Assembly: GCA_017441585.1 (NCBI GenBank)
Contig: JAFRWW010000009.1
Location: 130,456 to 194,455, forward strand
Direction: 5' to 3'
Source: Lachnospiraceae bacterium
Lineage (GTDB): Bacteria; Bacillota; Clostridia; Lachnospirales; Lachnospiraceae
Length of the DNA stretch: 64,000 nucleotides
Positions 61,431 to 64,000 of the stretch are shown here, in pieces. Each line of letters opens with the position of its first letter. Positions within the stretch are counted from its first letter, which is position 1. Under the pieces are notes generated by a model. The model searched no databases and was not told the origin of the DNA. It saw only the letters and a program-made list of their open reading frames with translations. Position numbers and translations under genes: made by a program.

Positions 61431-61946
61431 TCATGCATTAGCTCCGCAGCACTTCTTATACTTCTTACCCGAACCGCAGGGACAGGGATCGTTACGTCCC
61501 ACCTTTTTGCCCTCGCGCACATAGGTGGTGGAACTCTTCTGCTCCTTATACAGACGCTTCCTGGTTTCCTCATCGTAGATATCCTCCCACTGGGGCAGAT
61601 TATAAAGCCAGTCAGCCTGTGCAGCCACCATATTCTTATAGAGCTTTTCCTTGTCGAATTCCAGTGACACCTGGGAATCCTCGGTCATCTCCTCAATGTT
61701 ATTATCCACGCCGTCCTTAAGGGACTCATCGATACCATCCAGGAAACCTGTCATCACTTCCACGGTCTCACCATACTTCTCGGCCAGTTCCTTTACGGTA
61801 CCCTTTACCACCTCGTCGGGATTGGTCAGAAGCTGCTCATAAATATTCTTTTCCTTTAAAAAATACACCTGCCAGAAACGCTGCAGGTCGTTTTTGTTTG
61901 CTGTTTCGGAGTAAGCTTTCGCCCTCCAGTCCTGTAATAATGGCAT
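61431..61946 (-). CDS. SEC-C zinc-motif protein
   Basis: A 171-residue acidic, helical protein that ends in the zinc-binding SEC-C motif ([19 protein letters not shown]), as found at the end of SecA and in YecA/YchJ-like proteins. The first 130 residues include a tract ([20 protein letters not shown]) with no known domain that can be named. SecA-like motifs often bind ribosomes or SecB; a role in protein handling is inferred. GAGGAG precedes the ATG. It is the first gene of the run leading into thrS. Confidence 0.88.
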   Translation of the reverse strand: MPLLQDWRAKAYSETANKNDLQRFWQVYFLKEKNIYEQLLTNPDEVVKGTVKELAEKYGETVEVMTGFLDGIDESLKDGVDNNIEEMTEDSQVSLEFDKEKLYKNMVAAQADWLYNLPQWEDIYDEETRKRLYKEQKSSTTYVREGKKVGRNDPCPCGSGKKYKKCCGANA

Positions 61947-62022
61947 TTTTGCATCTCCTCTGTGATCATATTCCGTATATGACTGACTTTTTTATTATTC
62001 AGTCCATTTTGCACGTTATTGT

Positions 62023-62051
62023 ATTGTAGTACATTTTGGTTTTTATTTCAA
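62023..62051 (-). promoter_or_regulatory. Promoter of the SEC-C gene and possibly thrS
   Basis: TTGAAA (62046-62051) and TACAAT (62023-62028) on the minus strand, 17 bases apart, about 75 bases before the SEC-C start. Confidence 0.6.
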
Positions 62052-62097
62052 GTTGTGTAAATAATTTGACCGGAGAAAAATCTTTGTGATATGCATT

Positions 62098-62133
62098 CAA
62101 AAAGGGCATTTCCTTTTTGTAGAAAATGCCCTC
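62098..62133 (-). terminator. Rho-independent terminator of the HAD gene
   Basis: AGGGCATTT / AAATGCCCT stem (62103-62111, 62124-62132) followed on the minus strand by TTTTTGAA, 30 bases after the stop at 62161. Confidence 0.88.
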
Positions 62134-62160
62134 TTGACTGTATATTATGTGAACAATTCA

Positions 62161-62766
62161 TTATATTGTCAAAAGCAATGTATCAAGCTCACGGCTCGCC
62201 TGCTCATAATTCTCAAAAACTATACCGTGAAGCCCCACTTTAAGAGCCATATCTATGTTCCTTGGGGTATCGTCGATAAATACCGCCTGTGCCGGCTCGA
62301 TGAAATAGCGCTCTATGAGGCGGTCATATATTTCCCTTTCGGGTTTTATGACGCCCTCCATGTAGGACAGGATCCCCCCGTCCACATAATTCATGAAGTG
62401 AAGACAGCGATGACATTCATGAACTGTTTTAGATGAAAGATTGGATAATATCAGTACCCTGAAGCCTTTTTTCTTAAGCTCCATTATCCAGGGTATGGCA
62501 TAATCCACAGGATTTAAGGTAGGGCCTATGTTCTTAAACATAAGACGGATCTGCTCTTCCACTCCGGGATCCCTTTCAATGAAGCCCTTAAGCACTTCAT
62601 TATCATCGCACCCCCGATCAAACTCACCCCATAAAGGACTCCTGACCGTGGCATCGGCCACCCTTTCAAAGATCTCACCTTCAAATCCCAACTGTCTGAA
62701 ATGCCTTTCCCATGAAAACTCAGTCAGGACGTTGCCTATATCAAAGATTACTGTTTTTATTGCCAT
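62161..62766 (-). CDS. HAD-family phosphatase (YihX-like)
   Basis: Cytosolic HAD hydrolase of about 201 residues. VIFDIGNVL is the nucleophile motif of the YihX-like group, where glycine replaces the second acid; LILSNLSS (motif 2), IKPEREIYD (motif 3 lysine) and FIDDTPRNI (motif 4) follow. YihX dephosphorylates glucose 1-phosphate; other sugar phosphates are possible here. The ATG at 62766 has AAAGGA upstream. Confidence 0.9.
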   Translation of the reverse strand: MAIKTVIFDIGNVLTEFSWERHFRQLGFEGEIFERVADATVRSPLWGEFDRGCDDNEVLKGFIERDPGVEEQIRLMFKNIGPTLNPVDYAIPWIMELKKKGFRVLILSNLSSKTVHECHRCLHFMNYVDGGILSYMEGVIKPEREIYDRLIERYFIEPAQAVFIDDTPRNIDMALKVGLHGIVFENYEQASRELDTLLLTI

Positions 62767-62814
62767 ATCTTTTTTCCTTTTTTCAATCAATGAGATCAGC
62801 TTATGGCCGACGAT

Positions 62815-63102
62815 TTATGATTCTTTGTTCTCAAGGTCAGACTTACTTTCATCGTTTCCCCCGGAATTTTCGTCTGAGGGTGCTTTTCTGTAGGAGTAAG
62901 GATTGTCAAAAACAGATCCCCCGTCCCTGACATTTTTCATCACCAAAAACAGATGGATGATGACGGGAACTGCCACAGTGGCCACCAGGCAGGCCTGCAG
63001 CATGGGCAGGAAATTCGGACCGCCGTCTATGGCCACCACCAGGGTAGCTACATATAAACCCAGCAATATGATGATCCCGATGATCGCAAGTACACGTTTC
63101 AT
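62815..63102 (-). CDS. Small two-helix membrane protein
   Basis: A 95-residue protein with hydrophobic helices near 3-24 and 34-52 and a charged, disordered C-terminal tail (PSDENSGGNDESKSDLENKE). No family recognised. AAAGGGATTTG precedes the ATG. It lies after the CorC-like gene and before the HAD gene on the same strand. Confidence 0.65.
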   Translation of the reverse strand: MKRVLAIIGIIILLGLYVATLVVAIDGGPNFLPMLQACLVATVAVPVIIHLFLVMKNVRDGGSVFDNPYSYRKAPSDENSGGNDESKSDLENKES

Positions 63103-63118
63103 GTTTCAAATCCCTTTA

Positions 63119-63165
63119 CTAAAACTTCCCACCTGTCATCCGGAAGAACGAAGAGACGAAGGATC
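63119..63165. repeat. Family A unit with CTAAAACTTCCCAC end, overlapping a gene end
   Basis: CTAAAACTTCCCAC (63119-63132) matches the terminal repeats of the element at 37254-37397, followed by TGTCATCCGG..GACGAAGGATC (63135-63165), a family A unit. The unit supplies the stop codon (63136-63138) and the final codons of the CorC-like gene. Confidence 0.8.
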
Positions 63166-64000
63166 TTGATTATTCATAAACAGATGCACCTTCTCGATCC
63201 TGTTCCTTCGCACCAGCACAGCCACTATCCTGGTACCGTCCTCAAGGATTATCTCCTCGCCGCTCTTGGGCAGACGGTCCAGATACTCCAAGATATATCC
63301 CGCTATGGAGTCATATTCCTCACTGTTAAGAGACAGGCCCAGAGTTTCATTTACATCATCCAGATTTGTGGTGCCGTCTATCAGATACTCTCCCTCACCC
63401 TTGAGTTTGATGATGGGATCCTTCTCATCATGGTCGAACTCATCCCTGATCTCGCCCACGATTTCCTCCAGGATATCCTCCAGAGTGACCATTCCGGATA
63501 TGGAACCGTACTCATCCAGCACATATATGATGCTGAGTGCTTCCTGCCGCATCTCGATGAGAAGAGTACCCACTTCTTTATGTTCAAAGGTAAAATGAGG
63601 CTCTCTCATGATCTGTCCCACATGGAAGGGATCGTCATCCTCCAAAGAGAGAATATCCTTTACATTTATGGTTCCGATAACGGTATCCTTGTCATCATTA
63701 AATACAGGATATCTGGTGTAATTATACTCTCTGTATATGGACAGCACCTCGTCTTTGTCAGCGTCGAGAGGTACATATACCATATCTATCCTGGGGATCA
63801 TTATATCCTTTGCCAGAGAATCGTCCAGACTGAACACATTTGTGATCATCTTAAACTCATCATCCTCTATGGCGCCTTCCTCCAGGCCCACATCCACCAG
63901 TGACTTAAGCTCATCTTCGGTCATGGCATTGAGTTTTTTCGCCGCATCCACACCCATTATATTAAAGACGCCGGACCTTACGACCTCGACTATCTTTATA
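63136..64000 (-). CDS. CorC/CNNM-family CBS protein, 5-prime end outside the window
   Basis: Minus-strand gene whose frame stays open past the ATG at 63957 to the window edge (residues such as VEVVRSGVFNI precede it), so the N-terminal DUF21 membrane domain is probably cut off. The visible part has the usual connector (KKLNAMTEDELKSLVDVGLEEGAI), MIPRIDMVYVPLD, two CBS domains (about 45-165 from the internal Met) and the C-terminal CorC_HlyC domain (EGEYLIDGTTNLDDVNE, SIAGYILEYLDRLP). Linked to magnesium or other divalent ion export. The last residues NNQDPSSLRSSG derive from a family A repeat. Confidence 0.9.
   Translation of the reverse strand, partial: IKIVEVVRSGVFNIMGVDAAKKLNAMTEDELKSLVDVGLEEGAIEDDEFKMITNVFSLDDSLAKDIMIPRIDMVYVPLDADKDEVLSIYREYNYTRYPVFNDDKDTVIGTINVKDILSLEDDDPFHVGQIMREPHFTFEHKEVGTLLIEMRQEALSIIYVLDEYGSISGMVTLEDILEEIVGEIRDEFDHDEKDPIIKLKGEGEYLIDGTTNLDDVNETLGLSLNSEEYDSIAGYILEYLDRLPKSGEEIILEDGTRIVAVLVRRNRIEKVHLFMNNQDPSSLRSSG

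Noticed and set aside
63166-63903. Plus-strand ORF of 245 codons opposite the CorC-like gene
   Set aside because: The minus strand has the CBS and CorC domains; the plus frame has no family features.

Overview
The window looks like the chromosome of a Gram-positive anaerobe of the class Clostridia, most likely family Lachnospiraceae. This rests on gene content: a class III fructose-1,6-bisphosphatase, a pyrophosphate-type phosphofructokinase, a DUF3048 lipoprotein, NHLP-type bacteriocin exporters, AGGAGG ribosome binding sites and moderate GC. The genus cannot be read from the sequence. No rRNA, tRNA, CRISPR array, transposase or phage gene was found.

Layout. 0.15-3 kb: aldo/keto reductase, then a small HTH-like protein overlapping a membrane-anchored Ser/Thr kinase. 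3-6.4 kb: a five-gene ExbB/ExbD-type operon with three exported or membrane accessory proteins, unusual for a one-membrane cell. 6.5-16 kb: YbjN-like protein, MATE exporter, PPi-phosphofructokinase, a sugar ABC importer without its ATPase, and an M29-type aminopeptidase with a large N-terminal extension. 16-26 kb: pyrE, an HD-GYP response regulator, a eukaryotic-type hisA, fbp, dapB, a PfkB sugar kinase, dapA, a corrinoid adenosyltransferase and typA. 26-31 kb: mgtE followed by two large membrane proteins. 31-37 kb: YigZ-like protein, class A PBP, PAP2 phosphatase, RpiB-like isomerase. 37-45.6 kb: two G3E (COG0523) GTPases, a flagellin-like protein, TPR lipoprotein, diguanylate cyclase, DRE-TIM aldolase, DUF3048 lipoprotein. 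45.6-54.7 kb: two glycosyltransferases, the paired NHLP exporters, rarA, a secreted repeat protein. 54.9-64 kb: azlCD, a GT-C-like membrane protein, an EAL phosphodiesterase, thrS, a SEC-C protein, a HAD phosphatase and a CorC/CNNM protein cut by the right edge.

Themes. Three enzymes handle fructose phosphates (PPi-PFK, FBPase III, PfkB kinase). dapA and dapB supply diaminopimelate for the wall that the class A PBP builds. c-di-GMP enzymes of three classes occur (GGDEF, EAL, HD-GYP). Several proteins probably work on surface polysaccharides.

The most unusual layer is repetitive DNA. Family A (TCCTTCG..CTCAGGATGACA and variants) and family B (a CCCCCGA hairpin plus a 39-bp CCTAAGG hairpin unit) are scattered in the gaps. 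Family A forms a 33-bp tandem array inside the exb operon. A family B unit sits inside a family A unit at 16.9 kb. One family B unit lies in frame inside the histidine-rich linker of a G3E GTPase, and a family A unit supplies the last codons and stop of the CorC-like gene. The best candidates for undescribed biology are the exb-like operon and these repeats.
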